Counted from the first letter of the stretch, positions 17,156-26,788 are shown. The stretch is DNA of 64,000 nucleotides from CAVSUZ01 sp963791885 (GCA_963791885.1 CAWBUL010000005.1:1426001-1490000); one strand, 5' to 3'. Made by a program: numbers and translations. The notes: generated by a model from the letters alone, not told the origin.

Positions 17156-17502
17156 TCACCGCGGATGCGCCGCCACAAACGCCGCTCCGGCGTCCGCAAC
17201 GTCGTTGAGCGGGTGCACTTGGCAGTAATTGTCCATCCAGGCCGAAACGCCCTCAACGTCCGTCCCATGCAGTGGATCTTTTCCCCTCTCTGCATAACCA
17301 ACACCGGAGAGAAACCCTAAAATCCAGCTTTGCTCACTCACGACCATTCCGGCCCCTTGCGCCGGTCTGCACGCCACGTGCCACAGGATTCCCCTCCCGC
17401 GCCTCCCATGCTGTACAACCCGTCAGATTCCCGGTACGCCCCGGCGGGCTCAGCCATCGCAACGATGGCGAGAAGCAGCAACCCTCGCAAAATGAGCTTC
17501 AT
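17156..17502 (-). pseudogene. HdeA-like small secreted protein, frameshifted
   Basis: ATG 17502 opens a signal peptide (MKLILRGLLLLAIVAMAEPA, then GA) and a mature start with ESCGTWRADRR. The frame hits TGA just afterwards. One base off, the sequence continues QSWILGFLSGVGYAERG, DVEGVSAWMDNYCQVHPLND and ADAGAAFVAAHPR, which is the remainder of a well-known small alphaproteobacterial periplasmic family with two cysteines (one in each part). A single-base frameshift near 17345 explains it. It is either decay or a base-calling error. Repaired, it would be about 115 aa. Confidence 0.6.
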
Positions 17503-17614
17503 GGCGTGTCGCTTTACAACGAAGTCATTTAGGAAGCTGCCCCTTTTAGCCCGGACCTATTCAGGCTGACAGCCCGCTTCCCGGCCAAATCGGGACCGTG
17601 AGAATACTGTCCCG

Positions 17615-18007
17615 ATGAAAAATCGCCCCGACACCGTGGTGCTGCCCGTTCTGCTCGAGCTCCGCAGCATCCAGGCCCTGTGCGCTGAGGCGGGAATCCG
17701 CGTGCTTGATCTGCCGGCGCCCGCCACGGCCTTGTTGACCGCGGCCATCGAAGGGCGTCGCGCGGACCCGGCCCAGCTGGCCCGGGCCGTGGAAACCACG
17801 GAAAAGTTGATCCGGACCCTGACCTGGGATTGGCTGGCTGCCCGATCCCAACATCGCCAGGACCGGCATGCCGCGACCCCGCAAACCGATTCGCCAGCTC
17901 AAATTACAGAAAACCTTCGTGCGGGCCCGGCACGGCACCCGCCGCGAGGTCGAAGCCGCGGGCGATCTCCTCGACAATCCGCCACCCCAACACCTGACAC
18001 CGGCTGA
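17615..18007 (+). CDS. Hypothetical phage-associated protein
   Basis: ATG 17615 gives MKNRPDTVVLPVLLELRSIQ and a helical Ala/Leu-rich stretch up to about residue 85. The C-terminal 45 residues overlap the terminase frame and are Arg/Pro-rich, so the natural end has probably been lost to a frameshift. It lies directly before a small-terminase remnant, a place often taken by small DNA-packaging helper genes. The function is unknown. Confidence 0.35.
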   Translation: MKNRPDTVVLPVLLELRSIQALCAEAGIRVLDLPAPATALLTAAIEGRRADPAQLARAVETTEKLIRTLTWDWLAARSQHRQDRHAATPQTDSPAQITENLRAGPARHPPRGRSRGRSPRQSATPTPDTG

Positions 18008-18122
18008 ACGGACCATTTGGCGGGAAGCGTGTGCGGTCGCCCCCGGACAGCTCTGGAAATCGGCCGATCGGTTTGTGCTGGAAGCTTTCACCGCCGCGGT
18101 TGCCGCACACCATAGCTGCTGA
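17868..18122 (+). pseudogene. Phage P27-type terminase small subunit, truncated
   Basis: The frame starts MPRPRKPIRQLKLQ and shows the P27 pattern DNPPPQHLTPAERTIWREAC followed by WKSADRFVLEAFTAAVA. Family members are about 130-160 aa; this one stops after 84 residues where AT-richer unrelated sequence begins. Small terminases recognise phage DNA for packaging. No large terminase or other head gene remains, so this is a prophage scrap. Confidence 0.55.
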
Positions 18123-18222
18123 TAGACTGTCATTCATCATGAATAAAGAATGGGCACAGAACATCTCGCATTCGATCTGGCGTTGCGATATTCTTACCGA
18201 ATTAACAAAAAGGAGCAGGAGG

Positions 18223-18390
18223 ATGCTCGTAATAGCAAAGTTGTTAATGCGAGTTCTGGTCTGGCTGGGTGATGCACTAGGGGCGAAGCCGCCATCGGAG
18301 GAACGATTGCAGATTATGTCCATACCCGGGGGGAGCAGAAAAACCAATAAGCTTTCGTTGGCGGTTGAAAGCTCTAAACCGGCACTATGA
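18223..18390 (+). CDS. Small protein (55 aa) with hydrophobic N-terminus
   Basis: ATG 18223 is preceded by a strong AGGAGCAGGAGG. The product begins MLVIAKLLMRVLVWLGDALG, a single hydrophobic helix, and ends in a basic/Ser-rich tail. It lies 156 bases before the glycosyltransferase gene. The good ribosome binding site argues for expression; no family is recognised. A longer start at 18139 has no such site. Confidence 0.42.
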   Translation: MLVIAKLLMRVLVWLGDALGAKPPSEERLQIMSIPGGSRKTNKLSLAVESSKPAL

Positions 18391-18546
18391 TTGATGGGGC
18401 AGATGCGGATTTCCATAGAAGGACGGGCGTCTCTTCCCGAACACCATTAAGTCAGGAATCATGGAGCGATAAATCATAGCTGTTTGCGCACTGTCTCGGT
18501 TTTGCTCCGTATGTCGGGTCTTCAAAGTAATACGGATTGAAAGAAC

Positions 18547-19548
18547 ATGAAAAGTGTTCCTCGAATTGCGATCGTCGTTCCCTGCTATAACGAAGAGAAG
18601 GTCCTTCCGGAGACCTGCCGCCGCCTGATTGAACTGACCGATGAGCTTATAAACGAGGGAGAAATCGCAACCGACACAACGGTCTATTTCGTGGACGACG
18701 GGAGTCGAGACCAAACATGGGCGCTGATTTCTCAGTTTGCTATGGAGCATCGGCGCATCGCAGGAATCAAATTGTCCCGCAATCAGGGGCATCAGAACGC
18801 GCTGATGGCGGGCCTATTCTCTGCCACAGGTGACGCGATCATCAGCATTGACGCCGACCTGCAAGATGACATCGTTGCCATGAGGGAGATGATCCGTCGC
18901 TTTCATGGTGGTGCGGACATCGTCTACGGCGTGCGTCGGCAGCGCGACAGCGATGCACGCTCCAAGCGGTTTACCGCTCAAATCTTCTATCGGATCATGC
19001 AGACACTTGGTGTCGAGTCAGTGCATAATCACGCGGATTACCGACTAATGAGCCGTCGCGCGGTCGACAGTCTGCGGCAGTACCGCGAGGTGAACCTGTA
19101 TTTGCGCGGTATCGTTCCCTTGCTCGGCTTCCGATCAGAAGCCGTGTATTATGATCGGGCGCCAAGGTTTGCAGGTGAGTCGAAATACCCGCTAAATAGG
19201 ATGATTTCTCTCGCTCTTGAGGCGATTACGTCGTTTTCAGTGGTGCCGCTTCGGCTCATCGCGTTCCTGGGTTTCATGGTCTTTCTTGGCGCCATGAGTG
19301 TAAGTGTGTGGGCGTTGTGCGTGCGGTTTTTGAGCCAGGAAGCCGTGCCTGGATGGACTTCAACCGTGCTGCCGGTTTACTTCTTGGGTGGAATTCAGAT
19401 TTTCTGTATTGGCATTCTGGGGGAATATTTGGGAAAGGTTTATGCCGAAATAAAACGTCGACCCAGATATTTTATCGAAACGACGGCACCGGCCGCCTCC
19501 GATTATGAAGCTGAGTCCCTGCGAGAAATATCCTCTCACGAAACCTGA
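18547..19548 (+). CDS. Family 2 glycosyltransferase, GtrB/DPM1-like
   Basis: The 333-aa protein starts MKSVPRIAIVVPCYNEEKVL. It has a GT-A domain with FVDDGSRDQTW, IKLSRNQGHQNALMAGL and the DxD-like ISIDADLQDD, then a typical YGVRRQRDSDARSK segment. Two membrane helices follow (about 225-300). This matches polyprenyl-phosphate glycosyltransferases that load a sugar onto undecaprenyl phosphate at the cytoplasmic face. The next gene is a GT-C membrane transferase that could use the lipid-linked sugar. No GtrA-type flippase is seen. Confidence 0.88.
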   Translation: MKSVPRIAIVVPCYNEEKVLPETCRRLIELTDELINEGEIATDTTVYFVDDGSRDQTWALISQFAMEHRRIAGIKLSRNQGHQNALMAGLFSATGDAIISIDADLQDDIVAMREMIRRFHGGADIVYGVRRQRDSDARSKRFTAQIFYRIMQTLGVESVHNHADYRLMSRRAVDSLRQYREVNLYLRGIVPLLGFRSEAVYYDRAPRFAGESKYPLNRMISLALEAITSFSVVPLRLIAFLGFMVFLGAMSVSVWALCVRFLSQEAVPGWTSTVLPVYFLGGIQIFCIGILGEYLGKVYAEIKRRPRYFIETTAPAASDYEAESLREISSHET

Positions 19549-19611
19549 GCCGTTCTTTTGCGTGGGTATCCGGAGTTTGGTCGCATATTCTCATCGAGCA
19601 GAGTTACTTCA

Positions 19612-21243
19612 ATGGGCGTCATGATAGGCTTTAGTGCAACGGATCTATCCCGACTTGGGCGATCCCCGGAAGAGACAGATACCCGCTATTTCTGGCTCAG
19701 GCTTCTTGGGATCCTCCTACTTTCGGCGGTGCTTCGGCTTCTGTTTTTTCAGGGAATGAATGGTGGCGACGATCTTATCTATTTTATGCGAGCATCAGAA
19801 ATCGCCCACGATGTATGGAAATCGAGCAACTATATAGGAGAACTCAGATATGGGACGAACATCCCGATCGCTGCCGCCATCTCTCTGTTCGGGCCCAATC
19901 TGTATTCGGCTGCGCTGATTCCCCTGATATGCTCGCTCGGCGAGATTGCTGTTGTCGGCGTCACCGCAAAGTCGGGGTGGGGTCAGCGGGCCGCACTCTG
20001 CGCCACTTTTGTGCTGTGTTGCGTCCCTCTGCACATCAACACCGCCACGAATATCCATGCAGATCCGATTCTGTCGTTGACCATCACGGCTGCGTTTGCG
20101 CTGTTCTGGGCTGCGGAACGCCGCGATAAAGCCCTGATCTATTTTTGTGCAGGCCTCGCGGCGGGCTACGCCTATTGGGTCAAAGAAGCCTCCGTTCTAT
20201 TTCTTTTGTCGTTTGGTCTTTATATTATTGTTGTACGCCGCTGGTCCTGGCGGTGGCTATATAGTGGGGTGGGCGCCCTTCTGGCATTCGCCGCAAACTC
20301 CACCCTGATGTGGATCGTCTCGGGGCACCCCTTCCACGTTTTGACTGTTATGCATTCCACGGTAGAAACGCAATGGACGGCAGCGGATAGGGCCAATTCA
20401 CCCTTCTTCTATTTCAAGTATCTCTTTTTCGACATCCGGCATACGTGGCTTCTCGGGTATCTGGCGGTGATCGGCGTGTCATATGTATTCCTTCGACGGG
20501 GAACAATGACGTATAGCCAGCGGGCCTTTGCTACCTACGTTCTTGTATGGAGCGCCGGCCTGCTGCTCGCGTTTTCAATTGTGCCGGTTTCATTCTCTCC
20601 CATACGCTTTGTCATGAAGCAAACGAATTATATGATGATATTCTTGGCGCCGTTGGCGATTTTAAGTGGGTTCGGGCTTGCGCAGATGAGGGCCGATCTG
20701 CGGAATGGCGCCTTGCTGCTGGTCGCTGCCGGAGGGTTCGTAATCCCCGCCCTTACGCAGCAGGATCTAAGGGCCTTCACAGCAAATGCTCAGGCTGCAA
20801 GCGTATTCGCCAAATCCCATCCAAACGATATCATCTATGGAAACTGGTGGGTTAGCACTATCTCACAGTTTCACGCCGAACTGGATTGGCCGAACACCGA
20901 CCACTTCATCCGCAAGTTGCGGGATCTTCCTCCTGTCGTTCATTCGCTCCCTGGACAAAAGCTGCTGGTGATAATCGATCATGAGACATATGGTCGCCCC
21001 GTTAAATCCGTTGATCCACCTAGCATTCCGTCCTGCTGGGTGCAGTTTGACGTATTACGGCCACAGGGGTTCGGCATAGGAGCAACCGTCACGCGGGGTT
21101 TGGTCGGCCTATTGCAGTTTTTGCCCGACGGGAAGGGGGACCACTTGAGCCGCCCATTTCGGGGGTTGCTGCATCCTGCCGCCGCGGAGGTTTATCTGGT
21201 GTCTCAGCTCGACCCCTGGTGCAGAAATTCCGCTCATAAGTAG
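19612..21243 (+). CDS. GT-C superfamily membrane glycosyltransferase (PMT/ArnT-like)
   Basis: I start at ATG 19612; a TTG at 19558 and an ATG at 19621 are alternatives. The roughly 543-aa protein has about ten to twelve membrane helices. Near its N-terminus NGGDDLIYFMRASEIA carries the acidic pair expected in the first loop of GT-C enzymes. The last 130 residues are soluble. GT-C enzymes transfer sugars from polyprenyl phosphate to glycans, lipids or proteins on the outer face of the inner membrane. It lies 60-odd bases after the GtrB-like gene, so they probably act together in envelope glycan decoration. Confidence 0.75.
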   Translation: MGVMIGFSATDLSRLGRSPEETDTRYFWLRLLGILLLSAVLRLLFFQGMNGGDDLIYFMRASEIAHDVWKSSNYIGELRYGTNIPIAAAISLFGPNLYSAALIPLICSLGEIAVVGVTAKSGWGQRAALCATFVLCCVPLHINTATNIHADPILSLTITAAFALFWAAERRDKALIYFCAGLAAGYAYWVKEASVLFLLSFGLYIIVVRRWSWRWLYSGVGALLAFAANSTLMWIVSGHPFHVLTVMHSTVETQWTAADRANSPFFYFKYLFFDIRHTWLLGYLAVIGVSYVFLRRGTMTYSQRAFATYVLVWSAGLLLAFSIVPVSFSPIRFVMKQTNYMMIFLAPLAILSGFGLAQMRADLRNGALLLVAAGGFVIPALTQQDLRAFTANAQAASVFAKSHPNDIIYGNWWVSTISQFHAELDWPNTDHFIRKLRDLPPVVHSLPGQKLLVIIDHETYGRPVKSVDPPSIPSCWVQFDVLRPQGFGIGATVTRGLVGLLQFLPDGKGDHLSRPFRGLLHPAAAEVYLVSQLDPWCRNSAHK

Positions 21244-21487
21244 CTTCGAGAATTTGGGAGAACCCGCGGCGAGGCTGGTCGGAAACCCAACGCTATCTCG
21301 GGCGGTTTGGCGGGCTTAACCTTGTCGCAAAAGCCAGGTGAGGGCATGGAGATGCGGCTGCCGAGCGGTCTTGACCCCGGTCCACTCATAAAAGCCGCTC
21401 GCGGGGGATGATGCAGCCGAATCCCAGCCACTCGTGGGAAATTAGGCGGTTCGGCTACAAGATAGGTTAGGGCGAAGACTCATCTGA

Positions 21488-22251
21488 CTACTTGAGGAAG
21501 TAGGCAAGGGCGGCGGCGATGCAGAGGGTGGAGACGAAAGTTTCGTCGAGCCGATCGTAGCGCGTTGCCAGGCGTCGAAAGTCCTTGAGGCGGCAGAAGG
21601 TGCGTTCGACGATATTGCGCCGCCTATAGGTGACGGCGTCGAACGGATAGGGCTGCTTTCGGTTCTTGCGGTTGGGGATGATGACGCGGCTGCCGCGGTC
21701 CGCCAGCCAACGGCGCAATTCGGCACTGTCGTAAGCGGCATCGGCGATCACGCGCAGGTCGGGCGGCAGTCGAGCCAACATTGCCTGCGCCGGCACGCTA
21801 TCGTGGCGCTCACCGCCGGTCAGCGCGATGACCTTGGGTCGGCCGTGAGCATCAGCGATCAGATGGATTTTGGTATTGCGCCCGCCGCGGCTCGTCCCGA
21901 TCCCACGCGAACCCCCCTTTTTCGCCGCCCGGCGCTGGCCGACCGGTGGACCTTGATATGCGTGCTGTCCAGCAAGGCTTCGGCCGGCGGGCCGCCGGCG
22001 CGCGCAAGTTCCATGAACACACGCTCCCAGATCCCGCGCACTGCCCAGCGCACGAACCGATTATACAGTGTCTTGCGTGGCCCATATTCCAACGGTGCGT
22101 CGGACCATCGGCAACCGGAGATGATGACTTGGATGATGCCGCTGATCACGCGCCGATCATCCACCCGTCGCTTGCCGCGTATGTAGACGGGCAGCAATGG
22201 GTCAATCTTCTCCCACTGCCCGTCGCTCAACCAGAAATACCCTGTGACCAT
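21488..22251 (-). mobile_element. IS5-family element, transposase in two frames
   Basis: OrfA (22251 down to 21859) begins MVTGYFWLSDGQWEKIDPLL and includes FMELARAGGPPAEALLDSTH. The second frame (to 21488) contains PPDLRVIADAAYDSAELRRW and RRRNIVERTFCRLKDFRRLA, the conserved Y-(2)R-(3)E-(6)K region. IS5 elements of the IS427 group make one transposase by frameshifting between two such frames, near 21880 here. Exact terminal repeats could not be fixed; the ends probably lie within 21440-21490 and 22255-22310. Confidence 0.82.
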
Positions 22252-22336
22252 GCTGCCCCGAATCGATGCAAACTCCGACCACAGGGAATCAACAACCTAT
22301 TGATTTGGCAATAACCCAATTGGGTCTTCGCCCTAG

Positions 22337-23099
22337 TTACTGGTGCGGACGGGGTGCCCCGGCTCTCGCCAGACCGAGGCCGATAAGGGTTGATGCGAGC
22401 AAGAACAAGGTCGGCGGTTCTGGCACTGTAAGACCGCCGGTCAACTCCGCGCCCGTGTCCGTCGTGGAGTTGGTAACAAAATAGTCCGCCTGGTTCAGTG
22501 GAAAGTTCAAGCTGATCTCACTGCCACTGAGCGAGAGGTTCGGCTGCAAAGAAGATGGAAGGCCAGCGAGCAGATCCCCGAACAGTTCAGCCGCGAGGCT
22601 ATCCGGTGTCAGTCCGGCGGAGAAAGGCACCGTCGCTGAGTTGTTTAGTCCAGCAAAACCGAATGACCCGGAAAAGCTCGAGGGGTCCCCCAGACTATCC
22701 ATTCCACTGAGACTCCCCTCATAGTCTATGACACCCACTAGAGAGGCGAATGTGCTGCTGTCGGGAGACGTGGCACGGAAAGCAAGCTCGTGCGTAGAGT
22801 CGTTCTTGACTTTCAGGTACAGCATTTGCGGTTGTTACGGTCGCACCTGCTGAAGTCGCGGTACCCTTGCCAAATTTCAAGTTGATGGCATCGCGTATAT
22901 CGTCGGCTTTTCCACCTGCAGTCTCGTTCCTGGGGATCTTCACGGGCACGTCGGCGGCGCCGCCGGGGCCTGTAACGGTGACCGTAATGGTTCCGCCAGC
23001 GGCTCTGGGTGTCGTCACCGTAAGATCACCAGCGTAAGCGCCTTGGAGGAAATACAGCCAACCCAGTCCCATTCCCAACCAAACGCTGGTCTGGCGCAT
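22337..23099 (-). pseudogene. PEP-CTERM secreted protein, frameshifted
   Basis: ATG 23099 opens a signal peptide (MRQTSVWLGMGLGWLYFLQG, then AYAG) and a Gly/Thr-rich beta region. Near 22830 the frame must shift one base to continue MLYLKVKNDSTHELAF, through a Ser/Gly-rich body, to the PEP-CTERM tail VPEPPTLFLLASTLIGLGLA. Repaired, it is about 250 aa: exported, then recognised by exosortase, often for surface or EPS-associated display. The upstream region (23160-23210) has repeated gttac motifs. No exosortase is in the window. The shift may be a sequence error. Confidence 0.65.
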
Positions 23100-24158
23100 T
23101 TCGTGCTCCTATTCCACGGAGACCTAATGAACGATGGTTCACTGAACACGCCCGAAAACACCGGCAGCAAGTAACAATACCGTTACATTATGTTACACTT
23201 AGCATGGATGGTTCGGGTGCCGGCAACGCGGTGCTGATCCGTCAGCCGAACCACCTCCACGGTGTCGGTGGCGCCGGGTTGTAGTGCGGCTGCAGGTTGC
23301 GCGGCGGCCCGAAGACGTCAAGAAACCCGTGCACTTGTTCCCAGGTGTAGCTGGCCGAAAGAAGAAGCGGAAACGATCAGTCGTCCTCAGATTTCACCAG
23401 CTTGAACCCGCAGCTATCGACCACGCGTCCGTCCTCCTTGATCAGCACGTAGACGCAGGACCGCCCCGGGCGTCCGTCGCTCGGATCGCCGGCGGCATGG
23501 TGTCGGAATGGTCGCCGCCATGTTCAAGCAGTTCAAATCTCCGGCCAGCCTCGCCTCCGATGGGGCCTGCGGACGCCGCTCGGGCGGAAGCTCGCGGTAG
23601 AAGTGGATCAGGTGCCCGTGGCGGGCTTTGTGCGGAGAGGCTGCTGCATGGCGATCCTGACGGAGGCCTTCAGCGGAAGGTTCCACCCCGACCAGCACCA
23701 GCCGGATCCCGCAGCGCCCCTGCGGCCTGGCGCGTTCGCTGCCGGATACTCAACCAATGCTACTTCGGTGCCCGCTGCTGCCCGCACTGCTGACACGGAG
23801 CTGAACGAGCACGTCCGCAATGGCGCTGGCGATCCGCGAGTTCGAAGCCATCATCCTCAGCGCCAAGTGGACCGTCCGGCAGCATCGGACCTCAAGTCAC
23901 CATTTTCGAAGCCGTCGAACTGAGCACGCCAACACGACCGACGGATCCCAAGCGGCGAAGGCGGCATGGGTTCGTCGGGCATACCGGCAGGGCGATGGAA
24001 CAGAGCAGGAACAAAGCCCTTGCCCCTGCCCGAGCGGCAAGGTCACCGGCAGCTTTGAACCCGAATGTCCTGTTAATGTCCTGTCAGCCAAAAAGCTGAA
24101 CAGGTTTCAATTGGGTGGTTTGACGGAAAACTGCCTGCTTTTCAGGAACTTACGCCGG
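23100..24158. other. About 1 kb without an intact gene
   Basis: Short minus-strand frames include one ending SCVYVLIKEDGRVVDSCGFK then LVKSEDD, which shares its tail-coding DNA (23368-23397) with the end of the IS256 remnant at 1637-1666. Nothing else is recognisable. The region looks like decayed mobile DNA abutting the tRNA-Thr scar. Confidence 0.4.
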
Positions 24159-24209
24159 TGCCGGGTGAGGGATTTGAACCCCCGGCCTTCGGTTTACAAA
24201 TCCGAAACG
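24159..24209 (-). tRNA. tRNA-Thr(UGU) 3'-half remnant (island attachment scar)
   Basis: Minus-strand reading gives anticodon loop TTTGTAA (anticodon TGT), then ACCGA, GGCC, GGGGGTTCAAATCCCTC and an acceptor strand ACCCGGC followed by A-CC. This is the 3' half of a tRNA-Thr; the D-arm and 5' acceptor strand are absent and the anticodon stem has one mismatch. A tyrosine integrase gene ends 260 bases away. This is how the distal att site of a tRNA-integrated island looks. The island lies to the right by orientation; its other end, with a complete tRNA-Thr, is not found in the window. Confidence 0.7.
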
Positions 24210-24356
24210 GTGGGATTATAGCTGTCGATAGCAGCCATAGCGGTCAATGATTTCAGCGACTTACTTGCATAGCTATGTTGGAACAAACATAGCTCATCAT
24301 AGCTGCTGTGACCTCTGTGTGACCCATTACACATCGAAATGATCGTCACCGGCCGT

Positions 24357-24425
24357 GACCCGGACACCTTCTCTCCGGCGGGCCCCAAAGTTCTTGAAAA
24401 CTGCCGTCATTCCGTCATCCCTGTC
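24357..24425 (+). repeat. Half copy of the island palindrome
   Basis: This stretch (gacccggacacc, ccccaaagttctt, gtcattccgtcat) matches the left arm of the large inverted repeat at 30363-30440. It lies between the att scar and the end of the integrase gene. Confidence 0.55.
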
Positions 24426-24469
24426 ATCCGGATAGCAGCTATGACGCGTGATGGCGCTGAATGCCGTTG

Positions 24470-25597
24470 TTACCGCCGTTTGCTGGTCAGCTTGGCCATC
24501 GCTTCGCCGGCCGCCTGGTCTTGTTCGGTTGTCGCCGAAAGGTAGATGCGTGCCGTCACCGCCGGCGACGAATGTCCGAGCCGGCGGGAGATCGCCGCCA
24601 GATCGATGCCAGCCGCCAAGGCGTGGCTTGCCGCGGCATGCCGCAGGCTGTGCACCGGCGAGCTGTTGGCCGGCCACTGCGCCCGTCGTGCCGCACGGGT
24701 GAACGCCCTGGTGATCGAAGCGGGCGCCCGTGGTCCGCCCTGGACGTCCGGAAACACCAGATCATGGTCACGCCAGTGCCGGCCGATCTTGAGCCGCAGC
24801 TCAGCCACCCGTGCCTGCTGATGGCGCAGCGCGTCGACCACGCTCGCGGCAATGCTGATCGTGCGCTGGCCGGCCTGGCTCTTGGTGCCCTCTCTGATCG
24901 ACCACTTGCCGTCGTGCTCGATGACGACCTGGTGGATGGTGATGCGCCGCGCGGTCCAGTCGATGTCGCTCCACGGCAGCCCGAGCGCCTCAGAGCGGCG
25001 CAGAGCGCAGCCGATAAACACCAACACCAGATTGATCAGGTCAGGATTGTTGCGTGTGAGATCATCAAGCAATGCGCCGATCTGCTCCGGGCTCGGGACC
25101 GCGACCTTGGGTGATTGCCCGCGCGGTGGTTTGGCCACGGCCGCGGGATTCGCCTCGATCAGCCGGTGCCGCACTGCATCACCGAGGGCGTTCTGTAGCA
25201 CCGCGTGGACGTGGCGCACCGAGGCCGGTGATAGGGGCTTGCCGCGGCCGGCGGGCTGTTCGAGGAGCCAGCTATAGAGCTGTTCGAGATCGCGGGCGGT
25301 CAGCTTCCGCAGGGCTATCTTGGCGACGTGACTGCGTTGGACGTGTCCGATCCATCTCACGTAGCCCGCCCTCGTGTTCGCCTCGACCTTCTTCTCCTCG
25401 ATCCATTCGCCGAGAAACGCTCCGAGGCTCGTCTGTACGCTGGCGACGCCACGCTGTTCGAGCAGTTCGACTTTAGCGCGATAGTGCTTGGCTTCCGCAT
25501 GTGTGGCGAAGTTGCGGGCGAGCTGCTTGCGGCGGCCTTCCTCGTGTACGCTCCACACGACCTGCCAATTCTTCCCTTTCGGGCGGACGGAGGCCAT
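24470..25597 (-). CDS. int: Tyrosine recombinase (phage/island integrase)
   Basis: I choose ATG 25597 (MASVRPKGKNWQVVWSVHEE), which sits one base after the TGA of the upstream gene; a GTG at 25606 is in frame too. The 375-aa protein has an N-terminal arm-binding domain, a SAM-like core-binding domain (TLSAFLG/EWIEEKKVEANTRAGY region) and a catalytic domain with Arg in GCALRRSEALGL, HxxR in VHSLRHAAASH and LGHSSPAVTARIYL with the His and the nucleophilic Tyr. All catalytic residues are present. With the tRNA-Thr scar next to it, it is the likely enzyme that inserted the island. Confidence 0.92.
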   Translation of the reverse strand: MASVRPKGKNWQVVWSVHEEGRRKQLARNFATHAEAKHYRAKVELLEQRGVASVQTSLGAFLGEWIEEKKVEANTRAGYVRWIGHVQRSHVAKIALRKLTARDLEQLYSWLLEQPAGRGKPLSPASVRHVHAVLQNALGDAVRHRLIEANPAAVAKPPRGQSPKVAVPSPEQIGALLDDLTRNNPDLINLVLVFIGCALRRSEALGLPWSDIDWTARRITIHQVVIEHDGKWSIREGTKSQAGQRTISIAASVVDALRHQQARVAELRLKIGRHWRDHDLVFPDVQGGPRAPASITRAFTRAARRAQWPANSSPVHSLRHAAASHALAAGIDLAAISRRLGHSSPAVTARIYLSATTEQDQAAGEAMAKLTSKRR

Positions 25598-25598
25598 C

Positions 25599-26319
25599 TC
25601 ACACAATCTCCGGCCAGAACAAATCGGGCGGCGGTCTGCGACCCTGATGAGCGGCGCTGCGATGGGCCGACGAGCAGAAACCGCGATCGCTGCGCCCGTC
25701 GGCCGTTGAAAACCAAATTCCGCAATGGCGGCAGCGCTTCATCGACTGCAGCGCCCGAACATCACCGATCGCGGTGAGCGTCCACCACTGCGCCATCTCG
25801 GTGCAGAGCAGGGCCCAGCCGCCATCGATGTAAGGTCTGAACTGGCCGCCCCGGTTTAGGTGTTCGTTGCAGACGCTGCATTGCAGCTCGTAAGCGGCAA
25901 GCTCGGCGCGACCGAGCGCCACCGCGTCGGCAGCAACCCCTTCGTCAGTCCAGGCGCTGGCCAGTCGCCGCAGGTCAGTAATCTGCTGCCGCCAGACGCC
26001 GAGGTCTTCGCCGCCCGCCGCTTGGGCCTGTGGCGTGAGTTCCACCGAACCGCCTGGCGACGCGTTCGATCTGGTTCAGGTCATCCGGATCGGTGGCGGC
26101 GAAATTCCGCCAGGCGCCGGCGATTGGTGGTTTGACCGGCACACTGGAAGGCGGTGCCCAGAGGCGGTCGTCGGCGATCCGGACATCCGCCGGGACGTGA
26201 GCGGCCGTCGGCCAATAGCACGCCGCCGCCTCACCACGGGCTGTTAGACCTATGACACTTCCTGCATAGCGAGCCATAGGTATGGATAGAGCACGGAGCC
26301 TACCAGGAATCAAGCGCAT
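25599..26319 (-). pseudogene. Zinc-finger (CGNR-like) protein, frameshifted
   Basis: The N-terminal frame starts at 26319 (MRLIPGRLRALSIPMARYAG) and runs to ERVARRFG. The C-terminal frame resumes VELTPQAQ near 26045, one base out of phase. The C-terminal part has two Cys clusters: CSVCNEH, and CRHCGIWF with RGFCSSAHRSAAHQGR. The latter resembles CGNR-type zinc fingers of small regulators. Repaired, it would be about 240 aa. It ends one base before the integrase start, so both form an operon. The extra G near 26045 may be a sequence error. Confidence 0.5.
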
Positions 26320-26392
26320 TTAACCACTTGCCAAGTGGTCTGTGACCCTCTTAGCCTTACATGCTCGTTGCTACACGGAGGGACGCCGATCA

Positions 26393-26746
26393 ATGCCGCG
26401 CACAGACCCAAACCGATACAGCGACCCGGTTCGCGCGACCCGCCTGGTCCGCGAAGCCGCCCGGCTGATCGGCTGCGGCGACTCTTATGTTGTCGAAATG
26501 ATCCGCGATGGCAGGTTGACGGCGGTTCAGGTCGGCAACCGTCCCCAACCAACCGTTGCCAGTATAGAACGTTTGCTTGGCAAACCAATCGAACAACTCG
26601 AGGCAGCGCTTCACAACCCACAGATCGAAAGGACGTCACCTCATGTCGACACCACACCATCAGTGAATCCGTTTGACCGTGCTGGCGGCTGCTCTCTACC
26701 CGGACGGAGACCGCTGACCGCGACAACTACAAATGTAACTACATAA
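26393..26746 (+). CDS. Excisionase-like DNA-binding protein
   Basis: ATG 26393 follows GGAGGGA. The 117-aa product has a MerR/Xis-type winged helix in residues about 15-60: REAARLIGCGDSYVVEMIRD then GRLTAVQVGNRPQPTVAS. The C-terminal half is Pro/Thr-rich. Such proteins bind att DNA to control integrase direction, or act as small regulators. It is divergent from the integrase operon and heads the replication genes, so the control region lies between 26320 and 26392. Confidence 0.6.
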   Translation: MPRTDPNRYSDPVRATRLVREAARLIGCGDSYVVEMIRDGRLTAVQVGNRPQPTVASIERLLGKPIEQLEAALHNPQIERTSPHVDTTPSVNPFDRAGGCSLPGRRPLTATTTNVTT

Positions 26747-26788
26747 CTATGACGATCCTCATTCTGAATACTGAAAGGAGACTGATCA

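Noticed and set aside
24159..24240. Functional tRNA-Thr gene
   Set aside because: No D-arm or 5' acceptor strand can be folded; the anticodon stem has a mismatch. Only the 3' half is present.
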